From NCBI GenBank assembly GCA_002794785.1, contig NBBA01000003.1:1922001-1986000 (forward strand): 64,000 nucleotides of DNA. The letters are read 5' to 3'. Below the pieces are notes generated by a model. The model had not been told where the DNA came from and did no database searches. It saw nothing but the letters and a program-made list of their open reading frames with translations. The position numbers and the translations under genes were made by a program. This document shows, one piece after another, positions 36,200 through 48,432 of this stretch (its first letter is position 1; every line of letters begins with the position of its first letter). The stretch is from Coniferiporia sulphurascens. Its lineage: Eukaryota; Basidiomycota; Agaricomycetes; Hymenochaetales; Hymenochaetaceae.

Positions 36200-38034
36200 A
36201 TGACTTCAGTCGGTTCACCCACGTCTCTAAAGGCTCCTCCCATCTGCCCTTCGCCCCCTTCGCCCCTTTCGCCGCCCACCATGCCGAACATTGAATGCTC
36301 TGGACCATTCTGTAGCGAAATGGGGTCACTGGCACAGATGGTGGATGCCGTCAGGTTAACAAAAATGTTCAATCGTGGGTTTCGCAGACCATAAAGCTTT
36401 GGCCGACTGAACTCATACTAATTGTTTTCTCTGCCCAAATCTAGTAGCATCTCTTGTTCTCTTTATTTACGACTTCGGTATGGATATTTCTCATTCCCCT
36501 AGATATATCTATAACCTAAACCAATCTTTTTATTTTCTAGTGTCAACGTTCGATCGCGAAGTCAATATAATGTGGGTGAGTAAAATTCTAATCTGACTGT
36601 AATGAGGAACAGTGATAACCCCTTCACAACGAGTAGGGTGCAAAGTTTGGCTTCGGAAAACTCCTTTATTTTTCGGTCAGTCTGTGTGGCTAGATTTCAA
36701 GGGTTGCAAGACTTCACAATTACCAGGTCCGATACTACGCGCTCACTTTTTTGATGTGAGTGCCTTGACATTTGCACAAAAAGGGCATATTCAGACTAAA
36801 ACTCGCAGATTCATCAACTTTAGTAAGTACAGCGTGTTGATATAGAGGCTGGTGTATCAGCTGAGATATGAATACTTGACTTTGGCGGCATTGTCTAGTA
36901 ATGTTCTTTCCCGGAGCATCCGATCAAGTATTCGCTTTCCCGACATTTCGCTGTAAACTTTCATTGATGTACTACTATTAACAGCTGTATGCTTGGTCCT
37001 TATATCATTTTCTTGACAACGTTGACATCATTTACTAGGTGTCTGTGCCTCAACCAGAGATTCACATAGGTGTTTTTCATTAAAATTTGTTCCCAGGCGA
37101 TGCCTGGATAATTGTGCAATGGGTATCCGGAGTAGTGCTCGGTTTCCTGACGGAATGTAAGTCATCGAAGCTCCCATGCATTACTGTCGCCATAATAACG
37201 AACGAAACGCGTGTACGTGTACCGGAAGTGTCTCTTCAGCTACGTGTTTACGCGATGTACGGTGGGAGTCGGAAAATCCTACTTTTCCTCGTCACTCTCA
37301 CAATTGCTTCTCTATCGTCTTCGATCTTCGTTACCACCAAAATTATAATGGCGGAACAAGGTATGCCCCGTTGTTAACTTCTATTTTGTTTCCAGAACTC
37401 ATGATACCGGCCTACTCACTCTCAAATACGAATGCAAAGCTTCTATGGTGGACCTCGGGGACGAGAGCTATCTGTATATTTGCGATGTCCTCAATCTTCC
37501 CGCCATGTACAAGGTATATTGGACACCGGCATTAATAAACGAGACCATACTGGTCGGGCTCGCCCTACGCGCAGGCATTCTTGATTTGAAGACACTCGGA
37601 TTGAAGAACTGTACAAATCGATTGGCAATTGTCCTCATGAGGGATTCTGCCTTGTACTTCATTGCGTAAGCTTGGAAGCCAAATTTGGGTTCTCCAAGCT
37701 AATTTGCTCCATTCATACAGGGTGTTCGCAACTTTACTTGTGGGCCAGCTTTTGTGGATTTTCAAAAGTGTGCGTGGCTTCCTTGCAAAAAAAAAAAACA
37801 GGAATGATTTCGCTTAATTGGTTGATAATACTGATTCTCGGGGTGTATCAGGAAGACTACATGGAAATACCTGTCGGCATTGCGATATCAATGGAGAGTA
37901 TTTTGAGCCAGAAGCTCCTCTTAAACATCAGAGAGCATTACTCAAATAACTTCCTCGACGAGGATTCCTGCGGCGCTGAATGTCAGAGTGAGCTGCTGCT
38001 TGATCTTGCCCGTGGCCGTGTAACGGTCGTGTGA
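36200..38034 (+). CDS. DUF6533-type seven-TM membrane protein
   Basis: Member of a large Agaricomycete family of unknown function. Readable exons: 36200-36374, 36445-36477, 36541-36575, then short exons giving GKLLYFSVRYYALTFLM, then DAWIIVQWVSGVVLGFLTE near 37097-37157, then LQLRVYAMYGGSRK onward. The family hallmark is VASLVLFIYDF joined to VSTFDREVNIMW, the TFxREVxxxW signature. Later hydrophobic segments include ILLFLVTLTIASLSSSIFV, YWTPALINETILVGLALRAG, LMRDSALYFIAGVFATLL and EIPVGIAISMESILSQKLLL, the usual last helix and LLNxRE ending. The splice phase between about 37360 and 37400 does not close cleanly, so one exon boundary or base is uncertain. A Pro-rich N-terminal stretch precedes the first helix. 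Role unknown. Confidence 0.75.
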
Positions 38035-38723
38035 GCCTGCCAGAGACACTTTCCGGTCGTGCGTACGAGTATTTTGTTTCGATTTTTCGGACTGGCTCCA
38101 GTCAAGCATATTTAAACAAATGTTTCCTATCTCGGACGATGTACTAGTTGTCTTTTGGAAGGTGGATGTACGTATGTGGCTTCATTGTATACAGGTGCAA
38201 AATCTCTCCGCACAGCCTTAATATGCTGGTGGTTCCGCGCGAATTTTTTTACATAAGACGCGCTAAGAAGACAAAGACACAGATTCTGACACGCTGTGCG
38301 AGCCTTCGAACATGTTTTTCGAGCATTCCCTTGCGCCGGCAGATGTGGTTACCGAGCAGAGGGGTCGCAGATAGGGGATAGGACCAGCAAAATCTAACCT
38401 GCCAGTGGATAGTTCTCTCAAAGTTCCGGGGTACCGTCACTTATCAAATACAGCAGTCTATTTTGCTTTTTTTACTTTTTTGCTTATGACACTGTCCGCT
38501 CTTGATCATTCCTCAGCAGACTGATGAAAATATGATCGAAACCCGTTGCAAGGAGACGCGCGGTTGTAAATGTAGATTACAACATTGATAGAGCCGGTGA
38601 AAATGATGACAAGCAATAACCCGCCATTAATCTGGACGCAGTAGTGTACAATAGAAACGCTCATGCAGACCATAAATCAAGGCGAGTAACAAAAGACGGA
38701 CCTGTGGATTTTAACGAAGATAA
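38035..38723. other. Intergenic region
   Basis: About 690 bases between the 3' ends of two convergent genes. Open frames on both strands are short and unsupported. Nothing else was recognised. Confidence 0.5.
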
Positions 38724-40072
38724 TTAAACTTCCGGCATGCCCCGATACCCTATGCCCACCCCTTCATCTGCAACAAGGTACGCAAAGCTTGAGCTGAGCC
38801 CCGATCCAGTACTCAAGCGCTGATAACCGGCTGGTGTAGCTGCGGTCGGAGCAAGAGTTTCTGGATTCACCGACGAAGTCCCGATATCCTAGGAGGCCGT
38901 TACAGCTCGTCAAAATTCGAGACGCACAGAAGTTACTCACATATTCAGGCTCTAGTTGCGCATGCATTGCTGCCGGGGTCGGTGTATAGGACGTATGCAT
39001 AGGACTAGGCTGGTTAACGAGAGCTGCAGTCGAGACTTGGGCGCAGCTTTCCCCCGGGTCGTCTGAACCGGAGATGACCTCGACATGTCCATGCTTCCGT
39101 TCCCCGCGCCTTATCAGGAACAGCGCTGCACTTCCAAGCAAAATCAGGCCGCCCACACAGCCCAGCACGGCCCCGACAACGGTGACTGTATCATTTGCAG
39201 ACGAGTTGTCTGAATTTCCTTGCGTTGGTGCACTCGAAGAAGTAGACGTTGGGATTGAGGACGCTGATGATTCCGGTGCTGAACAGCATGGTCTATAGGG
39301 TCAGTTATATATGTATAAGCGTGTGCTGGGCACTCACACTGGTCATTGATTGCAGACTGCGGATCAAAGCCCGTCACGGTATTATTTTCATATGCCCACC
39401 CTGGTACCGCCGTGTCTTCGGGAATGTCTTCCGGAAATCTAAGAATAAAAAAACGACGTTACACAGGAGAATTTATACAGAGCATCCACAGGCCTTACGT
39501 CATGATACTGACAGTTGAGCACTCCGCACTCCAGCCGTCCCAGCTAATAAAGATGGTATAGGCAACGATTTTTCTACTCATAGATTCCAAAAAAGAGAAT
39601 GGAGTACGTACGTGAGGAGTATGGAGGCGTTCTGGCATGCGCCGCAGGCACTGATCACAGCGTACATAACTGTGCTGCAAACACACGGATTGGCGAGAGC
39701 AGCTGTTGGGCCGACGTAGTAACTCCCGTGTTTCAGCTCGCTGACGTCGTATTCTAGTACGCAATTTTCATGGTAAAGGGAAGTCGCAGGTCAAATAGAC
39801 AAGTGCTGTGCTCACGGCCATTGTTACACGCCCCTCCGAGATATGCTCCAACAAGACAGGGGATCTGACCCCTTGAGTTGTTGAACTTGATATCGACAAT
39901 AAGACACCTTCATAATGTAATGCTCATAGAAGAATCGACTCACAAGAGCGAGACGGGGTATACACGTTGCATTACTTGTTATCTGCGCAGCTACGGGCCG
40001 CCACTGAAGGCCTCCTAGCAGAGTCCAGCACAGAAATGTCGCAAGTAAGGACACCAGAAAGGCGGCGGACAT
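38724..40072 (-). CDS. Cys-rich single-TM surface protein (Agaricomycete family, function unknown)
   Basis: About seven exons can be read on the minus strand. A signal peptide comes first (MSAAFLVSLLATFLCWTLLGG, cleaved near PVAAQ). The ectodomain reads GQIPCLVGAYLGGACNNG, then GPTAALANPCVCSTVMYAV, then ISACGACQNAS, SWDGWSAECSTVS and FPEDIPEDTAVPGWAYENN. This order, with C-x-C, then CGxCQ, then a W-rich turn and a FPxxIPxxTxVPxWA stretch, is a pattern I know from many mushroom-forming fungi, without a known role. A Ser/Thr linker leads to a TM helix (VVGAVLGCVGGLILLGSAAL) and a cytoplasmic tail starting RRGERKHGHVEV. Splicing near 38889-38941 gives a C-terminal exon ending GYRGMPEV with its stop at 38724-38726. 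Confidence 0.78.
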
Positions 40073-41595
40073 CGATAGCTACCGCGAGCGCAGGACTGCC
40101 AGTGAGCGTAGGAAGCAGGGCATGCAGGCGCTAGTCATGGAGAAGGGCTGAAAGTGTGATATTTGAGGATTCCAGACAGATACAGTAAGCATGCGTCGCC
40201 ATCTGTGTCTTCTCGCAAAGAAGCGGAAGCCAACTTTATTGGGTCGACATGGCTGCCCCGATCAAAGAAGGTCTGAGTTACAGATATCTATTGAGAGAGC
40301 ATGCCTTCTATTGCCACCGTCACCTGGGTCTCGGTGGTTAAGTTTTACCAAGATACCAAGAAAGCGAGCATTATACTGGAAATTTTCGTCAGAAACTGCG
40401 CGGAACAAATCATGTGATGCCGGATCTTGTGCAGTTTGTGAGGATTGCAAAATAGTCAATACTTTAACTGAGACAATGAAGATCGAGACATACCGCAGGG
40501 ATGTATTTGTTTCCGGACTCCCATTTCTCACGCAGATATACGTGCAGGGACTAATTTTGCACCGTCACGAGGCTGAGCGAGCCTTTTTTTACTAAAAAAA
40601 CAAGGGACTTGAAGACTTATCCTGACGTGTCAAAAGCATCTTCCCTACGTCCGGCGGTCTCATCAACACATGTGAAAGCCATTTCTGCACAACCCCGTTC
40701 TTCAATATTACTTTCCTTCACAAAATGCGTTTACGTGGGGTGGTCATGGTGCTCCGCTCAATCATTCACTGGCCGAATCCGATGGTCTAGGTAGGTCCGG
40801 AGCGTAGTCGATATCCACCGTCTTATCGTGGAGCGCCTCCTTAAAACGTACACATAAGCTCATCATGCCTAATTAATTGGCGTATTGGTGATGATAGTGC
40901 TTCTTCACACTTGCAATATTGTCCTGGCGAACAGTGACCAACGAGAAAGCGAGGAGTTAGTCCATGATTCGTCGTGAATTCTAAGACAAACTTACCCAGT
41001 GAATCCGCTTATTTGCATTCCATTTTCGTAGGACATGGACAGACAGCTGTAAGCCTGTAATTCTTATATCAGAATAACGTTAATGACGAGGTAATATAAT
41101 TGTAATGTCTCGAAATTTCGGGTCGTCTGCAAAAATGAAATCAGTACTGACGCGTGACGTAATGAGTCGCGTGATCGTTATTCTATCACGTGACTCGCAA
41201 TGTTCGGGTCATACCGACGGGCTTTCAAAATCAGCGCTCTGGTTTCTGAAGGTTTTCCCCAACTTAAATTAATGCCTTGCCGTCGGTATCTCATCCAACA
41301 ACGAGGTGCTCAACTATACCGTAAGTACACCAGAATAAGCTGTCTTCCGGTGTCCCAAGTAGCTTGTTGAATAATGACGTATTGGCAACTTTTCTCAAAT
41401 GCATTGATCTCTCGCGAACAGGTTTCAGTCGAATGTCTCCGATGTGGGTCGGGGCTGATGCGTTTCTCTCATTCCAGCATCGTAAAATACAGGGCTCTGT
41501 CTACTGTGTTTTAACTGGTTTTATATCGCTCGCGCTTTCAAGTTGGTACCATAGGTCATGGAGATAAAGTGAAGGATAACATGCGGTCACTTTGA
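40073..41595. other. Intergenic region left of the NmrA array
   Basis: 1.5 kb with no recognised gene. The open frame over 40191-40595 has no family resemblance and no supporting splice sites. From about 41090 to 41200 a short palindrome-like stretch (TCACGTGACTCG with nearby GAGTCGCGTGA) is visible. The 3' end of the first NmrA copy begins at 41596. Confidence 0.45.
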
Positions 41596-42682
41596 TCAGC
41601 TGAGATATTGCTCTTTCGCGCGCTCCTCCAAGGTCCGCACTTTTATGTCCGGATAAAGCTCCCTGGCATCTAGCGCCCCACCGAACTCTTCCTTCTTTGC
41701 GTTCTCGATCGTGTTGTCGCCGCGTATCCAGACGCTGAGCATATACTCCGCGAGCGCTACTTCAATCAGACTTTCCTCCTTCTTCACTGTCTGTACCAAA
41801 TCGTCCTCGCTCTTGTGTGCGACTTCGATCTTCTCCCCGGAGATACGCTCCGCCGTCGCGATAATTTCATGCCGAGTGACTTCCTCACCCCAAATGAAGA
41901 CATAGCGGTTCTGTGTGCGCGGATCGACAATGATACGCGCAACGAATTTCCCGATGTCGCGTATGTCTGTGATAGCACCTTTGACGTCTCCAGTACCGAC
42001 GGCGGTTTTGGTATATTCGACAATCAAAGGAAAATCTGACTCTGAAGGATTGATGATGGGGAGCGCTAGATGTGTCCTGTATTTGAATGAAAATCACGGA
42101 AGTTGAGAGCAGAGCACGAAAAGGACTCACCACCAGCCGACATCAATAAAAGTATAGCCAATTCCTAATTCTTTAATGTAATCTTGGATGTCGAATTTCT
42201 AATGTCATAGGTCAGTCAGTATATGCATTTGCTCAAGACGCTGGCAACTCTTACCCTATCGTGAAGTCTCATAACTCCGCGAGGGGATGCGGTGGCCCAG
42301 TCGCACGGGATAAACCTCTTCACTCCAGCCTTCTTTGCCGCATCGATCAGGGGCTTCTGGAGCTCAAGAGAAAACCCATCGATGGCGGAAATGACGGTCT
42401 CTACTCCGTCCAGTACTTCAACAAGCCGCTCAACTGGATCCTCCTTCAGGTCCAAAAGGCGGATCTCGACTCCGCGAGACTTCAGATCGTTTACGTTGGG
42501 TTTGTCTGCCGAGGCAGGTCGGACGGCAGCGATAACGGTCTAGGTATATGCACTAGTCAATACGGTGGGTGCGAAGTCAAATGGATCCGACGTACGAAAT
42601 CCGCGTTGTCGAGGAGTGCGTCTACTACAGATGAGCCTGTCCTCCCTGTAGCTCCTAAGATGAGAACTGTGGATTTAGTCAT
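41596..42682 (-). CDS. NmrA-like NAD(P)-binding protein, array copy 1
   Basis: Atypical short-chain dehydrogenase of the NmrA / isoflavone-reductase-like group; probably a cytosolic NAD(P)H-dependent reductase or redox sensor, substrate unknown. Four exons: 42596-42682, 42255-42539, a short third exon of about 68 nt, and 41596-42076. Exon 1 encodes the dinucleotide loop VLILGATGRTGSS. Exon 2 has RPASADKPNV, VETVISAIDGFSLELQKPL and AGVKRFIPCDWATASPRGV. Exon 3 has KFDIQDYIKELGIGYTFIDV, joined to GWW. Exon 4 has EYTKTAVGTGDVKGAITD, DIGKFVARIIVDPRTQNR and YVFIWGEEVT. A TATA box sits about 60 bases before the ATG. Closest sister is copy 2. No frame breaks. Confidence 0.9.
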
Positions 42683-42740
42683 ACTTCAACTGTGCCGGTG
42701 CAGGTCGCTGCGGGTAGTGGAGTCTCACACTGAAACGGCC

Positions 42741-42748
42741 CTTTATAT
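42741..42748 (-). promoter_or_regulatory. TATA box of NmrA copy 1
   Basis: On the minus strand ATATAAAG lies about 60 bases upstream of the start codon at 42682. Copy 2 has TATAAAAG in the equivalent place, so the element is shared by this sister pair. Copies 3-6 show no clear TATA there. Confidence 0.45.
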
Positions 42749-42879
42749 TCTGCTCCTAGATAGGACTCCGAGTCGCGGACTGGATGGCTCAGCGCATTTG
42801 CGTAAGTTGCTTCAGCGATCAGTCAGACTTGGACTGCATCATAAAAAGAGATCTGACGCAAGCGGGGTACTGAGACCGG

Positions 42880-44305
42880 AAACGTATGACAAATTTTCAG
42901 CAATTTGCTCCTGCTGTCGTTCAAATCCGTTTGTAGCTCTTTTAAAATTTCGTATGGACAAGCCCCCAATCCCTTGCTTCGCCACGGACTTAATCGCGAA
43001 GATTTTTTACTTTTTGGGAAGGCAGGGGAGGAAATGACCTAAAAAGGCTATTTTTACTCGGCAATCGCCAAAACGTGATTAGTAAAATTATTATATAGGA
43101 TAGGATACTAGACGCATTTTCTAGCCTCCTGTAAAAATTCAGAGGTATTTTTTATTGGCACGAATGTCTGCGGAAGAGGTGCCTCTCTTGCCAAGTCACT
43201 GTCACGGAACGTCACTGTGGTATTCAGACTCCGATCACTGGGTTTTCGGCACTAGTACTACTATCGTATGACCCCTATTACAAAGGGACCCCTACTCACA
43301 AAATCGCTATCCCAGGTTTACACACAACCAAATTACCGCCGAAAAACTTCATATGAGTGCTAAGTGAACTATAAAAAATGGGTATGATAGCATTGCAGCA
43401 AAATATTGCATTGTCGTGAAGCCACAGTCAAAATACTTGTTTTGCAACCTTGAAGAGCCTTTGGAAGGCTGTCGGCTTGCACGACAAGTAATTTTATCAG
43501 CGATTTTTTTGCAGGGTCATACATATTACATGCTAGGGTGTACTACTCTACTACTCCGGGTGGAATAAGATATTGTGGTGCACGGGGAGAGAGCATAATG
43601 TTCGAAAGGTGACAAACAGTGACAGAATGCATCCGGCATTGCACCTTTTTTCGATCTCAGATAACAAATTCCTTGTAGTCAACACTACTTTATGTAACCG
43701 CCAAATTGTCGGAGTATCAAAATATGCGTGACAGTTCGTGACTGCCATTTTGCATGAGGAGGACACCATTATTCTAAGGGTTCCAGCTTACAAAGTGGTA
43801 CTTAAAAACCTGGAGTAGATATAGAATACATGTAGCTGTTTCCATACCAGATCCGGGGATCAATTACTGAGTTTTGAGTGCTGTGGAAGCAAAATACAAA
43901 AGTTTTGTAATAGGGGTCATACGATAGTACTGCCCCATGTCTTAATCGGAGTTTCAAATGGCACCGCATTTTGTCACCCTTTTATCACCTTTTGCAAAGA
44001 ATGTATCCTAGCTAATCTCTACAGCATATATTCCTCTGGTAATTACTATCGCATGTACTGGTAGGACGCAGAGAATTTTGTAATGTAAAATTAATAGCAA
44101 AATGTGGAAATACCACACAAGCCGGGAGACCTAAAGGGTGTCGATCATAGTAGACAGACCTACTGTTTTGCCTGCAGACTCACAACACATAATTATTTCA
44201 CGAAAAAAGCCCTACGGCTGTAGAATACAACCTTTGTGAAAATCTCCAGCACTGGTTATGAATTGTGGAAGCCTGGAATTGAAGGTGACTGGGGTCACAC
44301 GATAG
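42880..44305 (-). mobile_element. Inverted-repeat DNA element A (MITE-like), interrupted by element B
   Basis: The reverse complement of 43931-44305 matches the left part of the element at 54073-54737, sharing GGATRCATTCTTTKCAAAAGG and the surrounding 350 bases. The reverse complement of about 42890-43258 matches its right part (ATCGGAGTCTGAATACCAC). The outer end at 44305 has GGGGTCACACGATAG followed by TA. The other outer end near 42890 seems to have lost part of its terminal repeat. The two halves are separated by element B. Confidence 0.72.
43261..43927. mobile_element. TA-flanked MITE-like element B
   Basis: It starts CTATCGTATGACCCCTATTA and ends with the exact reverse complement; the perfect terminal inverted repeat is about 24 bp. 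It is flanked on both sides by TA (43259-43260 and 43928-43929), the target duplication of Tc1/mariner-type transposons. Its 667 bases contain no transposase frame, so it is non-autonomous. Its ends match those of elements A and C but its inside differs. It interrupts element A. Confidence 0.85.
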
Positions 44306-44923
44306 TAATATAATCAGCAGCATATATTCTTACTTCAAGTTGTAAATACAGTATTAATGGAAGGATTTTCCCAGCTTGTCCGATGTTGTAATCCAGCTTT
44401 CGCAACCTCTTGGAATGAATTCCCTCGACCTCATTTTGAAAGCTGCGTAAGCTTTCGTCATACTTGCGGAAACTGAGACAAGGGGAGCCCGGAGAGTCGG
44501 TGTAATAGGGGAGACTGCGGTAAAAACGTTCAAGTTGCAGGCTGGCCGGCCGCTGTAGGCGATGTAAACCCCGCGATAGAATGACATACTGTGACTCGCT
44601 TGAACACAGCTGCAAATCCTTTCTTAACCACTTCCCCCCATTGTGGTGAGTCACCGGTACGCATATAACGGGCCGGACTGAGCGTGGATGAAGCGACTCG
44701 GAGTCGTGAATCGGTGCGGGAGTGTTCAAACCAAAGGGTTACAAGCATTCAATTCAGATATGGTTTAAAAGCCAGCTAGCTGTACATCTCCAAAGTAGCC
44801 CCATTGCATTTAATCGCCGTACCTCACACAAAGGCTTTATTACTAAGATGCATCAACTTCATGACACTGACACAGTAAAAGTTTATCGCCTCTGACCGCA
44901 GTAACGGTGCGTCGTAACTTTAA

Positions 44924-46008
44924 TCAGCTGGAATAAAACTCCTTGGCAACTTCCTCCAAAGACCGGACTTTCAGGTCCGGATAAAGCTCCCGTGCATCCA
45001 GAGCCCCACCAAATTCTTCCTTCTTAGCATTTTCAACCGTGTTATCGCCGCGTACCCAGATGCTGAGCATATACTCTGCGAACAGTACTCCCAACGTAAT
45101 TTCTTCCTCCTTCGCTGTCTGTATCAAGTCGTCCTCGCTTTTGTGCGCGATTTCGATCTTCTTCCCGGAAACACGCTCCGCCGTCGCGATAACTTCGTGC
45201 TGTGTGACTTCCTCACCCCAAATGAAGACGTGGCGGTTCTGTGTACGCGGATCGACAATGATACGCGCAACGAATTTCCCGATGTCGCGTCTGTCTGTGA
45301 TTGCATTCTCGACGTCTCCAGTACCAAAGACGGTTTTGGTAGACTCGACAATCAAAGAAAAGTCTGACTCTGTGGGATTGATGATGGGGAGCGCTAGCTG
45401 TGTCCTGTATTTGAATGAATTACGAAAGTTGAGAGTAGAGTGCGAGAAGGACCCACCACCAGCCAACATCGATAAAAGTGTAACCAATGCCTGATTTTTT
45501 AACATAATCTTGGATGTCATATTTCTAGTATCATAGGTCAGTCAGAATATGCATTTACTCAAGGCGCCGGCATCTCATACCATATCGTGAAGTCTCATAA
45601 CTCCGCGAGGGGATGCAGTAGCCCAGTCGCAAGGGACAAACCTCTTCACTCCAGCCTTCTTTGCCGCATCGATGAGGGGCTTCTGGAGCTCAAGATAAGT
45701 CCACTCGATGGTGGATATAACGGTCTCTACTCCGACCAATGCCTCCACGAACCGCTCAACCGGATCCTCCTTCAGATCCAAAAGGCGGATCTCGACTCCG
45801 CGAGACTTCAGATCGTTTACGCTTGGTTTAGATGCCGAGGAAGGTCGGACGGCAGCGATAACGGTCTAGGTATATGCACTAGTCAATACGGTGGGTGCAG
45901 AGTCAAATGAATCTGACGTACGAAATCCGTGTTATCGAGGAGTGCGTCTATTATGGACGAGCCTGTCCTTCCTGTAGCCCCTAAGACAAGTACGGTGGTT
46001 TTGGCCAT
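44924..46008 (-). CDS. NmrA-like NAD(P)-binding protein, array copy 2
   Basis: Sister of copy 1 with the same four-exon plan; the start ATG is at 46008 and the stop at 44924. The N-terminus reads VLVLGATGRTGSSIIDALL, the glycine-rich NAD(P) loop. Exon 2 has RLLDLKEDPVERFVEALVGV and VKRFVPCDWATASPRGVMR. Exon 3 reads KYDIQDYVKKSGIGYTFIDV before GWW; its donor is the variant GTGGGT. Exon 4 has LALPIINPTESDFSLIVEST, then KTVFGTGDVENAITDRRDIG and EYMLSIWVRGDNTVENAKK. The KEDPVER insertion instead of DASIDEL separates copies 1 and 2 from copies 3 and 4. It keeps a TATAAAAG about 45 bases upstream. Intact. Confidence 0.9.
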
Positions 46009-47347
46009 TTCAAGTCGTCACGGTGGAGTGAAGAGTCTCGCTCAAACGGCCTTTTATATCTCCGGTCTGCTTCCAAACAATGATAGGGTCAGCTGCGCTG
46101 GCAGGGCCCGATACCTTTTTTTACCGTACTAGACCTTCTCGGTTAATGGCTTATGCACGATTGCAGCAACGGCAGACTTACAAAGGAGGAATACTTGGTC
46201 AGCAAAACGATACTTAGACGAATGCCGCGGTTCGGCACAATCCAAAAAAAGATACCACGTTAGCTTGGCTTATGAAAGTCAGCAACGGGTGCTTACTCAC
46301 TTGCATTGTTATTGGGGCCCAGAAATCTAAGGAAGCTCATGGGCATTCGTAAGATTTGTCTTTGTCTGATAATCGATGCAAGCCTTTCTTTTGTGTTGTC
46401 AGCCTACCAGCGCGGGTCTTTTACACACTTTTCGGACTCCGATTGTTCCATTCTTCAGCAATCATTGGCTTGTATTTTCTTCGCATTTTCACAAATGCAT
46501 TATAAAGAGCTTCAGTATATGCCCTAAACCAGACAGGGGGACCATATTCCCCTCCTCAAGGAAAAACCTTTACGCAGCCTGCCTCCCCAGGAAGAAGTTC
46601 CTGGCCATGCACGTTCAAAGCACTGCCGCCACATATCTTTTACAGCCCGGGCCTGAGCATGCTCGAATATCGAACATGTTGTCTCCATGTATGAGCGGGT
46701 CAATTCCGTATTCTGTGGACACAACCGCGATTTAATCACTTCGCCTTCCTCAATCCCGCCGTTTGTGTCGGAGCGTTTTAGATCGTATTGATAGCGACCG
46801 TGACGTTCCCGCTCCCCGCCCCCCCCTTTACTAATGTTGACACCTCGCTTAATAATCGTTCGTTTAGCCCGCGACATGTTTCATGAGTCCCTTAACTTTT
46901 TCCCCTTTTATGGCATCAGGTTCCAATCGGTATGTTAGTATGTTGATATACTTCTCGGACGAGTGAATGTGAGAATAGTGTTAACCATGCAAGCGACGCG
47001 GTGTCGCAGCCGCTCTTCTCGCAGCCCTTCGACAAAGTTCCTGGAGCAAAACACCAATAGCAGTTCAGACTAGTGTCACGGCCTCATTACCGGATATTCG
47101 GGGCCTCTCCTTCCACCCGAACTGAGCGCGGATGAGGCAGGTCATGAACAGGTGTGGGAGTGTTCAAACCAAAGAGTTACGTATTCAATTCAAATATGAT
47201 GCAAATCCCAGCCACATTCATTAAGTATTCAATCGCTGTACATTTATACGAAGGCTTCATTACTATGATGTATCGTCAACTTCATGAACACTGGCACAGT
47301 AAAAGTTTATCGCTTCTGACCGCAGAAATAATTCATCATAACTTTAA
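46009..47347. other. Spacer between NmrA copies 2 and 3
   Basis: Promoter of copy 2 on the left, then about 1 kb of unassigned sequence. From about 47100 comes duplicated 3'-flank DNA of copy 3 (GTGTGGGAGTGTTCAAACCA and following), close to 44640-44880. The minus-strand open frame at 46524-46877 has no family resemblance. Confidence 0.5.
46051..46058 (-). promoter_or_regulatory. TATA box of NmrA copy 2
   Basis: TATAAAAG on the minus strand, about 45 bases upstream of the ATG at 46008, within a block (AAAGGCCGTTT) shared with the copy 1 promoter. Confidence 0.45.
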
Positions 47348-48432
47348 TTAGTTGGAATAAAACTCCTTGGCAACCTCTTCCAAAGACCGCACTTTCAGGT
47401 CTGGATAAAGCTCTCGTGCATCTAGAGCCCCACCAAATTCTTCCTTCTTAGCGTTTTCAACCGTGTTGTCGCCGCGTATCCAGACGCTGATCACATACTG
47501 CGAGTACGGCACTACCATTGGGTTTTCTGCCTCCTTCGCCATCTTTACTAGTGCGTCCTCGTTACTGTGTACGACATCGATCTTCTTTCCGGAGGTACGC
47601 TCCGCAATTGCGAAGATTTCGCGTTGCGTGACCTGTTCTCCCCAGATGAAGACATAGCGGTTCTGTGTACGCATATCGTTGATAATGCGCGCGACGAACT
47701 TGCCAATGTCGTCCCTGTCTGTGAAGGCACTCTTCACGTCTCCAGTACCAAAGATGGACTTGCTAGCCTCGACGACGAATGGGAAATCGACATCTTTGGA
47801 GTCGAGAATAGGGAGAACCACCTTCATCCTACATTAAAATTAGGATTTGAAATGCTAAAAGCAAAGTGGCGGACTTACCACCAGCCAACGTCAATGAAGG
47901 TGTATCCTACACCAGCCTCTTTGATATAATCCTGTATGTCGAGTTTCTAAAACGAGGTGTTAGTAATTTTAAAAGAAGTACTCTAGGAATGCATACCATG
48001 TCGTGGAGTTTCATTACTCCACGAGGGGACGCGGTGCCCCAGTCACACGGGATAAACCTCTTCACTCCAGCTTTCTTCGCCGCATCGATTAGGGGTTTCT
48101 GGAGCTCAAGATAAGTCCACTCAATTGTGGATATGACTGTCTCCACTCCGTCCAATACTTCAACGAGCTCGTCCATCGACGCATTTTCGAGATCCAAAAG
48201 ACGGATCCCGACTCCGCGAGACTTCAAAGCATTTACGTTAGGTTTGGACGCAGAAGACGGACGGACTGCGGCTATCACGGTCTGTACAAGTGCAATTAAT
48301 GCCAGTGTGAGTGATGTGGCATGGTATTAAACGAAGGCAGCTTACGAAGTTAGCACTGTCGAGGAGTGCATTCACAATGGACGAGCCTGTCTTCCCTGTA
48401 GCCCCTATGATCAGAACAATGGATTTTCCCAT
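47348..48432 (-). CDS. NmrA-like NAD(P)-binding protein, array copy 3
   Basis: Exons: 48346-48432, 47997-48281, 47879-47946 and 47348-47828, all joining in phase; protein about 306 residues. NAD(P) loop: VLIIGATGKTGSS near residues 6-18. Exon 2 has RLLDLENASMDELVEVLDGV, VISTIEWTYLELQKPL and AAKKAGVKRFIPCDWGTASP. Exon 3 has KLDIQDYIKEAGVGYTFIDV before GWW, in the region where related reductases keep a catalytic Lys. Exon 4 has DFPFVVEASKSIFGTGDVKS, then DIGKFVARIINDMRTQNRY and YSQYVISVWIRGDNTVENAK. DASMDEL and SQYVISVW group it with copy 4. Intact. The substrate is unknown. Confidence 0.9.

Larger units (their letters stand above)
42683..44923. other. Spacer between NmrA copies 1 and 2
   Basis: Holds the promoter of copy 1, then an older inverted-repeat element (about 42880-44305) with a younger relative inserted in it (43261-43927). 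Then comes duplicated 3'-flank DNA of copy 2 that is also found beside other copies (words such as CCATTGCATTTAATCG, compare 49530 and 51525). No gene is recognised. Confidence 0.6.

Noticed and set aside
45039..45494. Plus-strand open frames antisense to every NmrA copy (for example 151 codons here, 258 codons from 42261)
   Set aside because: They recur opposite each copy because the coding strand lacks certain codons; they have no family resemblance and cross introns of the real genes.
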